The translations under genes were made by a program, and so were the position numbers. Under the pieces are notes generated by a model. The model was given only the letters and a program-made list of their open reading frames with translations. It searched no databases and was not told the DNA's origin. A DNA stretch of 64,000 bases from Flavobacterium piscinae (GTDB lineage: Bacteria; Bacteroidota; Bacteroidia; Flavobacteriales; Flavobacteriaceae), in NCBI RefSeq assembly GCF_004122145.1, contig NZ_SBKQ01000003.1, positions 1 to 64,000 on the forward strand. The letters run 5' to 3'. Below are positions 24,935-35,267 of this stretch, one piece after another; the first letter of the stretch is position 1, and each line of letters opens with the position of its first letter.

Positions 24935-27900
24935 TTAGTTCCCAAAATTATACCGCAAAGTGAATCCTGCACGAATATTGGTTAGAGGGAAAGCGGTAGA
25001 AATTACTGCTTTAGAAAAAGTATGGTCATAAAAGAAAATAGCTGTTAGATTTTTACTAAAAGAATAATCCGCTGTTAATTTTGCAGACCAAATATTTTGA
25101 CCTCCGGATAACTGATTATTATCATAATCTAAATAACGAACTATTGTTTTGTTATCTCTGAAAGAAAAATCTGTTCTGATATTAATATCACTTTTAATCA
25201 CACCTTGCGGATTATCCGCTAGTGCGGAGGTAAAAGTTACATCTTTAAAACGGAATCCTAAACCAACAACATATTCTAAACCTTGAATTTCCGTTAATAG
25301 ATTATTGTCAAAACTAAGTGAAAGTGCACGGTCTTTTTTCATCTCTGCTAAAAACTTGAAAGAATTTTGCATTTCAAAATCTACACGAATTAACGGATTA
25401 AATTGTTCAACCAAATTGACATTTTGAATTAATAATTTGTTATAAAAATTACCTCCTTGATCTAATTGATTTGGGTTTTGTTCGTATTCAAAATTTGATC
25501 GGAATGAATTGATTGTATAAGCCGCTTTATAACTGTGTTGTAAAGAAAAACGTTTAAATCTGTCTTTAAAAAATTTATACCGCATTAAACCACTGTATTT
25601 GATTGTCCAGTTTGGAAGGGGAATATCACGCAAAGCACTTAACGAAATCCCACTAGACTCTTTGCCTGAATAAGCTGCGAGGAAAGATGGAATCAATACG
25701 GCCTGACTATTTCTTCCGAATCCGATAGGGAAATTAAAATTTGGGTCTGAACTATCTGTCACTCTAGGGATTTCACCTACATAATATTGAGAAGCCAATC
25801 GATTGGCGATTTCAAGTCGGTTATCTCTGAACGCTTGAAAAGCAGCAGAATTAAATTCATCGCTTTTAGAAAAAGCTGTTTTTATTAAAATAGTTGATAT
25901 TGAAAAATTTCCGGTAGTATAAGGTGATCTTGAATTATAAATACCATTTTCTACGTCATATTGTTCCGTAAAGTTTTCCATAAAATTCCTGTCTGCCGTT
26001 AGGTCAATTGTAAAATCAGGAAATAAATCAACCTTGGCTGTTGCATTTAATTGTTTAGTGACAACTTCGGTATAGTTTTGGTTAAATTCAGGGTAAATTG
26101 ATAACCATCCTCTTCTTGCTGCTTCATAACGAACATCATCTTGTAATCCAAAAACAAAACCGGTAGATGGTTTTGAAGACCCAAAAAACCCAAGTGATTG
26201 TGTGTATCCCGGTAAAGCTGTACCTTCATTTTGAGTATAGTTAATTTGAATGTTTTTAACACTCGTCAAAACACCAATTAATCCATCCACAAAAACATTT
26301 CCTTCTGATTGTTGCGGTTGTCTCGTACTAACAATTTTTTCACCGGGTTTGGGTGCTGCCGGCTTTGGTTGAGGTTTTTTCTTTTTATCTTTGGTAAGTC
26401 CAATATATTTATAAAACAAATCCATATTCATTGTAGCATTCAATCGGTGTGAAGCGGAATTCTGAATAGTATTTCCAAGATTATAGACTAAATTATCTTC
26501 TGTGGTAAAGGTTGATAAAGCATCAGAAGAACGCGTCCAATTGAATGTACCTGTATAAGAATAATTTGATTTCAAGAAACTTAAAAAAGGGAGTTTGTTT
26601 ATTGGAAGATCATAATTTAAAACAAATTGTTGGTTATGTTGGTCAGGAGTCCCTACATTCCAATAATCATCAAAAATTCTATTGTCTTCCTCAGGAATTC
26701 CTTGTTCATCAAAATAATTTCTTACAATATTACTTCTGCCTACATTGTAATTCAATTTTAATGATTTTGTCAGATTAAAATTAAATCCATACTGATAATT
26801 AAACAAATAATTTCTTCTGTACAATGCAGAAAGGGGTATCCCTTCAACTTCAACTTGTCTGAATTGTTGTCTATTAAACTGTCTGACAATGTTTGTACTA
26901 AAATTAATAGCAGAAGGTAAGTAATTGAAATTAAAATCGCTAAGTAGCTTCCAATACTGCGATTTTTTCATAAACTTATTGTTTTTCAATGGTTCGATTG
27001 GCTTATTTTGAAAAGTGTGAGCATAATCAACCGCTGTTCTGGTTTGTTGATCAATGAAGTCTTCTATTTCATAATTGTGTTTTTCAACTTCATTAAAAGA
27101 ATGTGAAAGAGTTATATTTTCAACATCATAAACACGTGCTTTTTTTTCAGGTAATCTTTCTTTTCGAACCCCAATAAAATTTATACTTTTTCTTTTAGTA
27201 TAATCAATGGCTCGTTGTCTAATATTTTCTCTTTCGGCCTCATTGTCAGTAACATCTAACAACTGCTCTAATCTAATGTCTTGATTAAACGGATCATATT
27301 CAGGGGTAATTGTTTGTTCACCAATTGCATAATTAAATGGTAAGGTGATTCCCCATTTTTTTGGCAGTAATTGACCTACGTTAATATTGGTTACTATGTC
27401 ATATTGTTGCATGTCTTCTCTACTACGCTCGTTTACCCCTTCTTCTAAAGCTCCAAATCCAATAGTACTCATTCTTCCTGTTGCAGAAATGGTTGCGAAA
27501 TCTGCGGCATTAGCATCTAAATTTAAAATAGCAGCATATCCACCTTTATTTTTTAATCCTGCTACCCTTAATTCATTAAACCAAACCTCTCCCCGAATAC
27601 TTTGCGTTTCAACTGCTCCTGTCTTTGTGTTTCTTAACCCTAACATCAATGTTCGAACCAATCCAAAATTAGGATTTCCTTTAATCCCTAAACGAAGTTT
27701 ATTTGGCTTAGAAGCGGCACTTGGATCCAATTGGTCCTCATCTTGAAAATAAATATCATCTGGATTTGGATTTTCTCCATTTATCGCTTGGATTTTTAAC
27801 TTTGTTAATAGGGCCAAGTTTAAGTCAATTTCATTTGCTTCAGGCCATATTTCTTCCGGTAAAGTTGCTCCATGAGGAGTTACTTTTAATGGAATTTCAA

Positions 27901-30900
27901 CTTGATAAAAATTTTGAGTAAAATCATTCCCAAATCGAACAAATGCAACCATTTCATCGTCTAATAACCTTTCGCTACTTACGTTATTTTCAATTGCTTC
28001 GGCATGAATAAACATTTTCAATTTTTCAAATTGTCGCATGTCTATTTCCAAATTTTTAAAAACTGCTCTTGAATCCTCTGGTTCTAAACCACCAGGAAGA
28101 CTTGTATTTTGTTTGGCAACACGAAGAGAAAGTGACTGTTCATTTTGGTTAATAACCGTATTATTATTGAAAAGTTGTTCTCGTTGAACGCCCGGAGGCA
28201 TTACATAGCGAATTGGAGACCTATTACTATTTTCTTGAATATTGACCGATTGCACATCAAATGCGGTGTTATCATTTAAATCTTCAGCAGGTGTTTCATT
28301 CGGGTCTAATTCTCCAAGATATCTTCTCCATTCACCTCTCACAAGCTCTAAAACCCCAAAACGAAGAGTCATTTCTTCATTAAATCCGGTCATAAACATT
28401 CGCATAAAACGAATAGAGCGAAAATCAGAAATACTTCCAATTATATTGTCATATTGTGTTACCGGAATTTTAAACTGAAGCCATCGAGCTTCAGGAGATC
28501 CCGGACTGTTACTGCTTGGAGGTGTCGCGGCTACAGGGACAATATCAGTAATGAAATTTTGACCAACTTCCATGTTTGGAGTTACAGGTATTTTGTATTC
28601 AAAATAGGCGTTAATTGTATTCATGGTATTGTCCCTGTTAATGTCTTCTACATCAGGCAAGGTTGAATTACCACGATTATTATCGGTAACCGTTACAGGT
28701 GAATTTCGTTCAAGTCCGTTATAATTTTTATAACGTTCGATTACGTTTCCGGTAGCATCTAAATAAAATTGATAATTATCGGCAGCCGGATCACTAAAAG
28801 ATTGAAATTGAGATGGTAGTCCTTCTAATAAAGCTTCATCCGCATCATTTACACCATCTAATCCTATATCTTGGATCGTTCTATTTCCTTGTTCTGTATC
28901 AAAAGCATAAATTAACGATTGAGAGGCTGGAACTTTACCCCAAAATGTTGGAATGGTTGGCTGTGTTGAACCTACACCTGGTAACCCGTTTTCATATTGC
29001 TTTCTACCATCTTTCAGAACATCTTCCGAAATTTCACCTAAATTCAAGTAAATTTCGCCTGTATTTGAAGGATTAAATTCGTCTGTTCCAAAGTAAGGAT
29101 CCAACATCCAAAACTGAATATATTCCACATTTCCTTGTTCAAAATTAGTAGAATTGATGGCTCGCATTATTCCTCCAAAGTTTGTTTCCGGATTTGGCAA
29201 GGTATTATCCGTTGTTGTATCAGGGTTGAAATTATAGGGACCTCTTTCTGTTGGAAAATAGGTTAAATCCAAGGTATTGATAACCGTTTGTTGACCTTGA
29301 GCGATATCGGTTACTGGAAAAATCTCATTAATAAAAATTCTTCGGGTTTTGTTAAGAGCCATTTCATCATCTGAAATCCCGCCAGGTCTTTGACTAGTAT
29401 AAAAAATTGGGTCCACTGTATACCAAGCCAATTTAGCTCTTTTAAATCCGGTATTTCTTCCTGTTAACGTCTCACCGAAATTGTATGTGCTTTCTGCATC
29501 GTGTAAAGGCACGCTTGAAAGACTCCAAGATAATGCAGATTTCATATCTATAGTGGTTTGTGATCCTTCAAAATCATCAACATACAAAGTAGATTCTCCA
29601 TCAAAATTATCTGCTTTAGGCGTTCCTGGCTTTAAGTAGGCAAATTCCCCTCTAACAGAAATATTTGAGGGTACATCTGTATCAATATTAGGTAATTTAT
29701 TAACTAAACGAGTTAAAAAAGGAAGTTCAGTTGAATAATTACCATTAAATCCAAAAATACTATTGTTCACCGATTCTTGACCAAAACTGGATTTTTGTGT
29801 AAAAGGTCGTTCGGTCATACGTAAATATGTTGCCCCGATTTGAAACTTTTCTGAAAATTTATGATCCACATTCACCCCCATGAAGCGTCTGGTTTGCTGA
29901 CCAAAAACTGAATTATTTTCTACGGAAATATTAATTGGAGTACCGGAACTTTGCAAGGAAGGATCTAAAATCCGAACTCTTCCCAACTGATAATTAACAG
30001 TATAATCAATTCCTTCGGCCAAAGTACGACCCCCGGCAGTAACTACCACAGAACCTCTGGGCACATTGAATGCTCCAATTGGAATCCCGTCTCCTCCGGA
30101 TGACTTAAATCGTCCGCGTAATAAAAACTTGTTTTTTTCACTATCTTGCAAAGCAGCAGCTTGTGTACTGCGATACATGCTTCTGTAAACATATTTATTT
30201 TGATTCGAATTGTAACCCGTTACCGTGTTATTATAGTCCTCACCCGGTCCTGATTTTAATTTTTCAAATAAATGTTTTCCAAAAGGTTCTACGGTGGTAA
30301 AAATTAATCTACCATTTTGGGTATCCACAGTTAAACCGGGAATAAAATCATAAAACCCATCTCCTCCTTGCTGTGGATCGTTGGTATAATTTAATCTATC
30401 TACATTAAACACTCTTAATAAAGGTGTTTCAGAAACTTCGTCTACAGGTGCAGGAAGTGGACTTGTGAGTGTAATATAGTTTAGAGGCGAAGGATCGGAA
30501 TATAAAATATTAAACCTGAAATCTTCTTGTTCTAATTGAAAAGCACCCGGAATTTGATAGATGTTTTTCATCATAAGATTCCAAATTGGTTTTTCAACAT
30601 TGGTTAAATTACTTTTTAACATCTTTAAAATCAAACATTGTGTCACAGGTATATTTGTTCCCGGATCAACAACAGTTGATTCAACTCCATCATTTCCAAA
30701 TTCTCCAACTTGATAAACTTCATCTCCAATTGTGTATTGATAAGCAACGGCAATAACTTCATCGTTAGTTAATTTTTGTTGCAACGATATATATCCTAAT
30801 TGTGGATGATAAGTAAATTCATTTGCTGTTAATTTTCGGGCATTTTCTAATTTTGAATAGTCCAAACCTTCAACTGCATTATAGTTAAATCCTTCATTTG

Positions 30901-32164
30901 AGGTAACAATCTCTCTAATTTGAGGACGTAACAAACCGCTTCCGCTTTGAATTAATGCGGGGTCAAAATCATTGTTTGAGTTTTTTGAGGGTGTATTGGC
31001 AATGGCATTGAAAAATCCTCCGGGTATTGGGCTAATCCCAACAACCTCGGTATCGGTTAATCCAGGTAATTGCGACTCTCCTAAATCTTGAAGAGCAATA
31101 ATGTTCCGTAAATTATTACCCTCTTGCGAAGTATTGATTCTATTTTGACGATTTGTAATCCAAACTTCAATTCGTGTAATTTGCACACGACTATCAATCT
31201 GCGGATACTGCCTCAAGGAAGCGTCATATCTATTTCTAAAATATTGTGATAGAAAAAAGTGTCTGTCAGCATCATAATCCAAAGCAAACATTTGAAAATC
31301 CTGCACAGTTCCTCCACCTTCTGCTGTAACTGATCGGGTTTGAGACTTTTGTTCTGAAAATACCCCCGTTATCGTTGTTCGTCCAAATTGCAGTTGTGCT
31401 TTTACCCCAAATAAACTTTGAGCACCTCGAATTAAAGTATTGTTTAACGGCATACTCACATTACCTACTTCAATATTTTGTAAAATAGCGTCCTCATCGG
31501 GAGTATACTCCAACTTAATTAAATTTTGAAAAGCAAAAGTAGATTGTGTGTCATAATTGGCATTTACATTCAATCTTGTTCCTACTTTACCGGTTAAACT
31601 CATGTTTATCCTTTGGTCAAAATCAAACGTAGTTGTAGTTCTATTTCTGGGAGAAAAAGACGGATTGTCTTGCTTTGTGTAGCGAATTCCTAAATCCATT
31701 TCTACTGAACCTCGGGGCTGAACATCGATTGTATTACTACCGAAAATCGTTTCAAAAAAACCGGAATTTACGTAGTAGCGTGGTAATAAATCTTTTTTAG
31801 CGTCTTCTGCTCCTTCTTTTTTGCCATCAATAGCATCTAATTTTTGTTTGAAATAATTACGCATCGACTCACGAAGCACCAACTCTTCATATTCTTTTGG
31901 CGTTAATATAACCGGGTAATTGATATTAAATTCTCCAATCTTACTATTGTAAATGTAACGATCGGTAACAGGATCATAAGTATAAGCCGAGACAATACTT
32001 GGCGGATTGTTTAATTCTATTTTTCCCTTATTAAACCCAACAGAATCCGTTGGGGTTTCATTTTCGTCTTCTTGTGAAAATGCTGCAAAACTTATTAGAA
32101 AAATGAGCCAAAAAAAGCTTACTTTAAATGGCGTTGCAAAATTAAAATTATACTTAGTTTTCAA
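24935..32164 (-). CDS. sprA: SprA, outer-membrane translocon of the type IX secretion system
   Basis: This 2409-residue outer-membrane protein has signal sequence MKTKYNFNFATPFKVSFFWLIFLISFAAFSQ. The size, the N-terminal YTYDPVTDRYIYNSKIGEFNINYPVILT, the repeated lumenal motif RGSVEMDLGIRYTKQDNPSF and the barrel-rich C-terminus ending TLRYNFGN identify SprA (SprA/Sov family). It is the giant 36-strand barrel through which T9SS substrates, including gliding adhesins, cross the outer membrane. The neighbours ruvA (3 bases upstream) and gcvH (downstream) are a gene order I know from other Flavobacteriia. The large surface protein at the start of the window is a plausible client. Confidence 0.96.
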   Translation of the reverse strand: MKTKYNFNFATPFKVSFFWLIFLISFAAFSQEDENETPTDSVGFNKGKIELNNPPSIVSAYTYDPVTDRYIYNSKIGEFNINYPVILTPKEYEELVLRESMRNYFKQKLDAIDGKKEGAEDAKKDLLPRYYVNSGFFETIFGSNTIDVQPRGSVEMDLGIRYTKQDNPSFSPRNRTTTTFDFDQRINMSLTGKVGTRLNVNANYDTQSTFAFQNLIKLEYTPDEDAILQNIEVGNVSMPLNNTLIRGAQSLFGVKAQLQFGRTTITGVFSEQKSQTRSVTAEGGGTVQDFQMFALDYDADRHFFLSQYFRNRYDASLRQYPQIDSRVQITRIEVWITNRQNRINTSQEGNNLRNIIALQDLGESQLPGLTDTEVVGISPIPGGFFNAIANTPSKNSNNDFDPALIQSGSGLLRPQIREIVTSNEGFNYNAVEGLDYSKLENARKLTANEFTYHPQLGYISLQQKLTNDEVIAVAYQYTIGDEVYQVGEFGNDGVESTVVDPGTNIPVTQCLILKMLKSNLTNVEKPIWNLMMKNIYQIPGAFQLEQEDFRFNILYSDPSPLNYITLTSPLPAPVDEVSETPLLRVFNVDRLNYTNDPQQGGDGFYDFIPGLTVDTQNGRLIFTTVEPFGKHLFEKLKSGPGEDYNNTVTGYNSNQNKYVYRSMYRSTQAAALQDSEKNKFLLRGRFKSSGGDGIPIGAFNVPRGSVVVTAGGRTLAEGIDYTVNYQLGRVRILDPSLQSSGTPINISVENNSVFGQQTRRFMGVNVDHKFSEKFQIGATYLRMTERPFTQKSSFGQESVNNSIFGFNGNYSTELPFLTRLVNKLPNIDTDVPSNISVRGEFAYLKPGTPKADNFDGESTLYVDDFEGSQTTIDMKSALSWSLSSVPLHDAESTYNFGETLTGRNTGFKRAKLAWYTVDPIFYTSQRPGGISDDEMALNKTRRIFINEIFPVTDIAQGQQTVINTLDLTYFPTERGPYNFNPDTTTDNTLPNPETNFGGIMRAINSTNFEQGNVEYIQFWMLDPYFGTDEFNPSNTGEIYLNLGEISEDVLKDGRKQYENGLPGVGSTQPTIPTFWGKVPASQSLIYAFDTEQGNRTIQDIGLDGVNDADEALLEGLPSQFQSFSDPAADNYQFYLDATGNVIERYKNYNGLERNSPVTVTDNNRGNSTLPDVEDINRDNTMNTINAYFEYKIPVTPNMEVGQNFITDIVPVAATPPSSNSPGSPEARWLQFKIPVTQYDNIIGSISDFRSIRFMRMFMTGFNEEMTLRFGVLELVRGEWRRYLGELDPNETPAEDLNDNTAFDVQSVNIQENSNRSPIRYVMPPGVQREQLFNNNTVINQNEQSLSLRVAKQNTSLPGGLEPEDSRAVFKNLEIDMRQFEKLKMFIHAEAIENNVSSERLLDDEMVAFVRFGNDFTQNFYQVEIPLKVTPHGATLPEEIWPEANEIDLNLALLTKLKIQAINGENPNPDDIYFQDEDQLDPSAASKPNKLRLGIKGNPNFGLVRTLMLGLRNTKTGAVETQSIRGEVWFNELRVAGLKNKGGYAAILNLDANAADFATISATGRMSTIGFGALEEGVNERSREDMQQYDIVTNINVGQLLPKKWGITLPFNYAIGEQTITPEYDPFNQDIRLEQLLDVTDNEAERENIRQRAIDYTKRKSINFIGVRKERLPEKKARVYDVENITLSHSFNEVEKHNYEIEDFIDQQTRTAVDYAHTFQNKPIEPLKNNKFMKKSQYWKLLSDFNFNYLPSAINFSTNIVRQFNRQQFRQVEVEGIPLSALYRRNYLFNYQYGFNFNLTKSLKLNYNVGRSNIVRNYFDEQGIPEEDNRIFDDYWNVGTPDQHNQQFVLNYDLPINKLPFLSFLKSNYSYTGTFNWTRSSDALSTFTTEDNLVYNLGNTIQNSASHRLNATMNMDLFYKYIGLTKDKKKKPQPKPAAPKPGEKIVSTRQPQQSEGNVFVDGLIGVLTSVKNIQINYTQNEGTALPGYTQSLGFFGSSKPSTGFVFGLQDDVRYEAARRGWLSIYPEFNQNYTEVVTKQLNATAKVDLFPDFTIDLTADRNFMENFTEQYDVENGIYNSRSPYTTGNFSISTILIKTAFSKSDEFNSAAFQAFRDNRLEIANRLASQYYVGEIPRVTDSSDPNFNFPIGFGRNSQAVLIPSFLAAYSGKESSGISLSALRDIPLPNWTIKYSGLMRYKFFKDRFKRFSLQHSYKAAYTINSFRSNFEYEQNPNQLDQGGNFYNKLLIQNVNLVEQFNPLIRVDFEMQNSFKFLAEMKKDRALSLSFDNNLLTEIQGLEYVVGLGFRFKDVTFTSALADNPQGVIKSDINIRTDFSFRDNKTIVRYLDYDNNQLSGGQNIWSAKLTADYSFSKNLTAIFFYDHTFSKAVISTAFPLTNIRAGFTLRYNFGN

Positions 32165-32167
32165 GAA

Positions 32168-32749
32168 TTATAAATTTTTTAATGCTTGTTTAATTACTGA
32201 TTCAACGGTGGCATCCGGATTGTCTTTAACAATTTTATCCACTACTTTTTCTGCCAATTTTTTGTTAAAACCTAACACCTCCAAAGCAGATAACGCTTCA
32301 TCTTTATTTGTATTGTTTAAAGACATCGAAACTTCATCTAAATCATACACCTTTAACACTTTTTCTTTTAAATCCAAGATTACTCGTTGAGCTGTTTTTG
32401 CTCCAATTCCTTTAATGGATTGAATGGTATGCACATCTCCCGAAGCAATCGCTTGCAGAATTTGTTTAGGTTCCATTGACGAAAGCATTGTTCTGGCAAT
32501 ACTAGCTCCAATCCCTGAAACCGAAATCAACAATTTGAATATTTCCCGTTCCGACTTTTCAACAAAACCAAACAAAGTGTGAGCATCTTCTTTAATTTGA
32601 AGATATGTAAACAATTTTACGTTTTCTGAATTTGGGATTAGTGAGAAAGTATGCAGTGAAATATGAAGGTGATAACCCACTCCGTTGCAGTCAATAACTA
32701 CATCGGTAGGTGTTTTCTCTACCAAACGACCTTGAATGTGAGCAATCAT
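32168..32749 (-). CDS. ruvA: Holliday junction branch migration protein RuvA
   Basis: The 193-residue RuvA binds four-way DNA junctions and loads the RuvB motor. Domain I (MIAHIQGRLVEKTPTDVVIDCNGVGYHLHI), the tandem helix-hairpin-helix region (LLISVSGIGASIARTML and IKGIGAKTAQRVILDLKEK) and the short C-terminal domain III (EALSALEVLGFNKKLAEKVV) are all present. It starts an operon with sprA, 3 bases downstream. ruvB lies 5 kb away on the same strand, separated by maeB, queG and others. Confidence 0.96.
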   Translation of the reverse strand: MIAHIQGRLVEKTPTDVVIDCNGVGYHLHISLHTFSLIPNSENVKLFTYLQIKEDAHTLFGFVEKSEREIFKLLISVSGIGASIARTMLSSMEPKQILQAIASGDVHTIQSIKGIGAKTAQRVILDLKEKVLKVYDLDEVSMSLNNTNKDEALSALEVLGFNKKLAEKVVDKIVKDNPDATVESVIKQALKNL

Positions 32750-32769
32750 GAATGTTTTAAGTTAGTTTT

Positions 32770-32777
32770 CAAATGTA
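32770..32777 (-). promoter_or_regulatory. -7 box (TACATTTG) for ruvA-sprA
   Basis: This is an exact TAnnTTTG match on the minus strand, 20 bases before the ruvA start. With only 3 bases between ruvA and sprA, it probably also drives sprA. Confidence 0.5.
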
Positions 32778-32829
32778 ACAAAAATCTTTAATTATCAATC
32801 AACAAAACGATTAATAACATAAAATTTAG

Positions 32830-35127
32830 TTAAAAACTAACTTTTATAGACTTGTAACGCTTTTCTTTTTCTTGTGCATCAACTACTGCAACAGCGGCCA
32901 TATTGACCATTTCTTCTACGCTTGCTCCCAATTGGAAAATATGTACCGGTTTATCCAAACCTAACATAATCGGCCCTACTGAATCAACTTTATAGAGTTC
33001 CTTCAACATTTTATAATTTATATTTGCTGCCTCCAAATTAGGGAAAATTAGTGTATTTACTTTTTTTCCGGCCAATTTTGAAAATGGAAATTTATCCTTC
33101 AGCATTTCAGGATTTAAAGCAAAGTCGGCTTGAATTTCACCATCTACAATTAAATCAGGATAATATTTATGTAAATATGCCACTGCTTGACGAACTTTTT
33201 CGGAAGTTTGACTAGTGGAAGAACCAAAATTGGAATAAGAAGTCATTGCAATAACGGGTTGCATTCCAAACATTTTTACTGTTTTTGCGGTCATTAAAGC
33301 AATTTTGGCCAAATCATCAGCAGTTGGATCCACATTAATTGCAGTATCTGAGAAAAATATGGGTCCACGATTGGTCATCATCATGTTGGTAGTGGCTATT
33401 CTTGTAACACCCGGAGCTTTATCAATCAACTGCATAATTGGTTTTACCGTAGAAGGATAACTTCTGGAATATCCTGTCACTAGAGCATCAGCTTCCCCTT
33501 CATTGACCATCATAGCGGCAAAATAATTGCGTTCCCGCATCCATTTTTGAGCATCTAGCAATGTAATGCCACGACGTTTTCTAGCCTCCCAAAAAGAATT
33601 GGCATATTGCATTCGTTTTTCATCAAGCTCTTTGGTTTTTGGATCTAAAATGGGCACATCCGCATCAAATCCGATTTCTTCTTTTAATTCTAAAATGGTT
33701 TCTTTATTTCCTAAAAGGATAGGTTTCCCGATGCCTTCTTCCATTACAATTTGTGCCGCTTTCAACACATCTAAATGATCCGCTTCGGCAAAAACAATCC
33801 GTTTTGGGTCAGTTTTTGCACGGTTGGCCAATAATCGCACCATTTTATTATCCGAGCCTAATCGTTCGGCTAATTCTTCTTCATATTTTTCCCAATCCAA
33901 AATTGGGTTTTGTGCTACACCTGATTCCATTGCTGCTTTAGCGACTGCCGGAGCTACAATGGTAATTAATCGTGGATCAAATGGTTTCGGAATGATGTAA
34001 TCACGACCAAAATTCAATTTGGTTTCACCGTAAGCAATATTCACTTGTTCCGGTACAGGCATTTTGGCTAATTCGGCTAAAGCGTAAACAGCTGCCATTT
34101 TCATGGCTTCGTTAATTTTTGTTGCTCTAACGTCCAATGCTCCTCTAAAAATATATGGAAAACCAAGCACATTATTCACTTGGTTCGGATGGTCGGAGCG
34201 ACCGGTAGCCATGATTATATCTTTTCGGGTGGCAATTGCCAAATTATAATCAATTTCCGGAACCGGATTGGCCATGGCAAAAACGATTGGGTCATGAGCC
34301 ATATTCAATAGCATTTCCGGAGTTAGAATATTTCCTGCTGATAATCCCAGGAAAACATCTGCACCTTTCATGGCATCGCTTAACGTTGTGTCTTTTTTTC
34401 CGGATGTATATTTTTGTTGTAAAGGAGATAAATCTGTTCTCTCTTTGTGAAGCACTCCTTCTTTGTCAAACATGATGATGTTTTCTGCTTTTACACCCAA
34501 TAAAAGGTATAAATTAGCACAAGCCAAGGCAGCCGAACCGGCTCCTGAAACTACAATTTTAATTTCATCGGCTTTTTTATTGGCCAATTCTAAAGCATTC
34601 AATAAGGCCGCAGAGGAAATAATGGCAGTACCGTGTTGGTCATCATGCATGACCGGAATATTTAATTCTTCTACCAAACGGTGTTCGATTTCAAAGGATT
34701 CGGGAGCTTTGATGTCTTCTAAATTAATTCCGCCAAAAGTGGGAGCGATATTTTTAACGGTTTCGATAAATGCATCAATGTCTTTGGTACCAACTTCAAT
34801 GTCAAACACATCGATATCGGCAAAAATTTTAAAAAGTAAAGCCTTTCCTTCCATTACCGGTTTTGAAGCTTCGGGACCAATATCGCCTAAACCTAAAACA
34901 GCAGTTCCGTTGGTGATGACGGCTACCAAATTCCCTTTGGCGGTGTATTTATAAACGTTGTTGACATCTTTGGCAATTTCCAAACATGGTTCTGCCACTC
35001 CGGGTGAATAGGCCAACGACAAATCACGTTGTGTGGCGTATTTTTTGGTGGGAACCACTTGGATTTTCCCAGGATTTGGCTTGGCGTGGTATAAAAGGGC
35101 TTCTCTGCGTTTAGTATCTTTGTGCAT
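32830..35127 (-). CDS. maeB: NADP-dependent malic enzyme with phosphotransacetylase-like domain
   Basis: This 765-residue MaeB-type protein decarboxylates malate to pyruvate with NADP reduction. The malic domain covers about residues 1-160 (AYSPGVAEPCLEIA, GDIGPEASKPVMEGKALLF). A Rossmann domain follows (VVSGAGSAALACANLYLLLG near 190 and FAMANPVPEID). From about 430 there is a phosphate acetyl/butyryltransferase-like domain (KRIVFAEADHLDVLKAA, GYSRSYPSTVKPIMQ, FPNLEAANINYKM), which in the family is regulatory and not catalytic. The full length is intact. It is monocistronic with its own -7 box. Confidence 0.94.
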   Translation of the reverse strand: MHKDTKRREALLYHAKPNPGKIQVVPTKKYATQRDLSLAYSPGVAEPCLEIAKDVNNVYKYTAKGNLVAVITNGTAVLGLGDIGPEASKPVMEGKALLFKIFADIDVFDIEVGTKDIDAFIETVKNIAPTFGGINLEDIKAPESFEIEHRLVEELNIPVMHDDQHGTAIISSAALLNALELANKKADEIKIVVSGAGSAALACANLYLLLGVKAENIIMFDKEGVLHKERTDLSPLQQKYTSGKKDTTLSDAMKGADVFLGLSAGNILTPEMLLNMAHDPIVFAMANPVPEIDYNLAIATRKDIIMATGRSDHPNQVNNVLGFPYIFRGALDVRATKINEAMKMAAVYALAELAKMPVPEQVNIAYGETKLNFGRDYIIPKPFDPRLITIVAPAVAKAAMESGVAQNPILDWEKYEEELAERLGSDNKMVRLLANRAKTDPKRIVFAEADHLDVLKAAQIVMEEGIGKPILLGNKETILELKEEIGFDADVPILDPKTKELDEKRMQYANSFWEARKRRGITLLDAQKWMRERNYFAAMMVNEGEADALVTGYSRSYPSTVKPIMQLIDKAPGVTRIATTNMMMTNRGPIFFSDTAINVDPTADDLAKIALMTAKTVKMFGMQPVIAMTSYSNFGSSTSQTSEKVRQAVAYLHKYYPDLIVDGEIQADFALNPEMLKDKFPFSKLAGKKVNTLIFPNLEAANINYKMLKELYKVDSVGPIMLGLDKPVHIFQLGASVEEMVNMAAVAVVDAQEKEKRYKSIKVSF

Positions 35128-35154
35128 GAATTGAATTCTTCTATGATTGACTCA

Positions 35155-35162
35155 CAAAGGTA
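35155..35162 (-). promoter_or_regulatory. -7 box (TACCTTTG) for maeB
   Basis: This is an exact TAnnTTTG match on the minus strand, 27 bases before the maeB start. The rest of the 140-base gap to the next gene is AT-rich with no other feature seen. Confidence 0.5.
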
Positions 35163-35267
35163 AGAGAGTTATGGAAAAAAGGAAATTTTAATGGGAATTC
35201 TTTTGGGGTAGAATTTTAATTATTTTGGATTAAAAAATTATCAAATTATATAATAATCATTTTGAAA

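Noticed and set aside
32007..32390. 127-codon open frame across the sprA/ruvA junction on the plus strand
   Set aside because: Antisense to two recognised genes; no start signal or family resemblance.
34463..34954. 163-codon open frame on the plus strand inside maeB
   Set aside because: Antisense to a fully intact, recognised enzyme and without any protein-like motif; a shadow frame.
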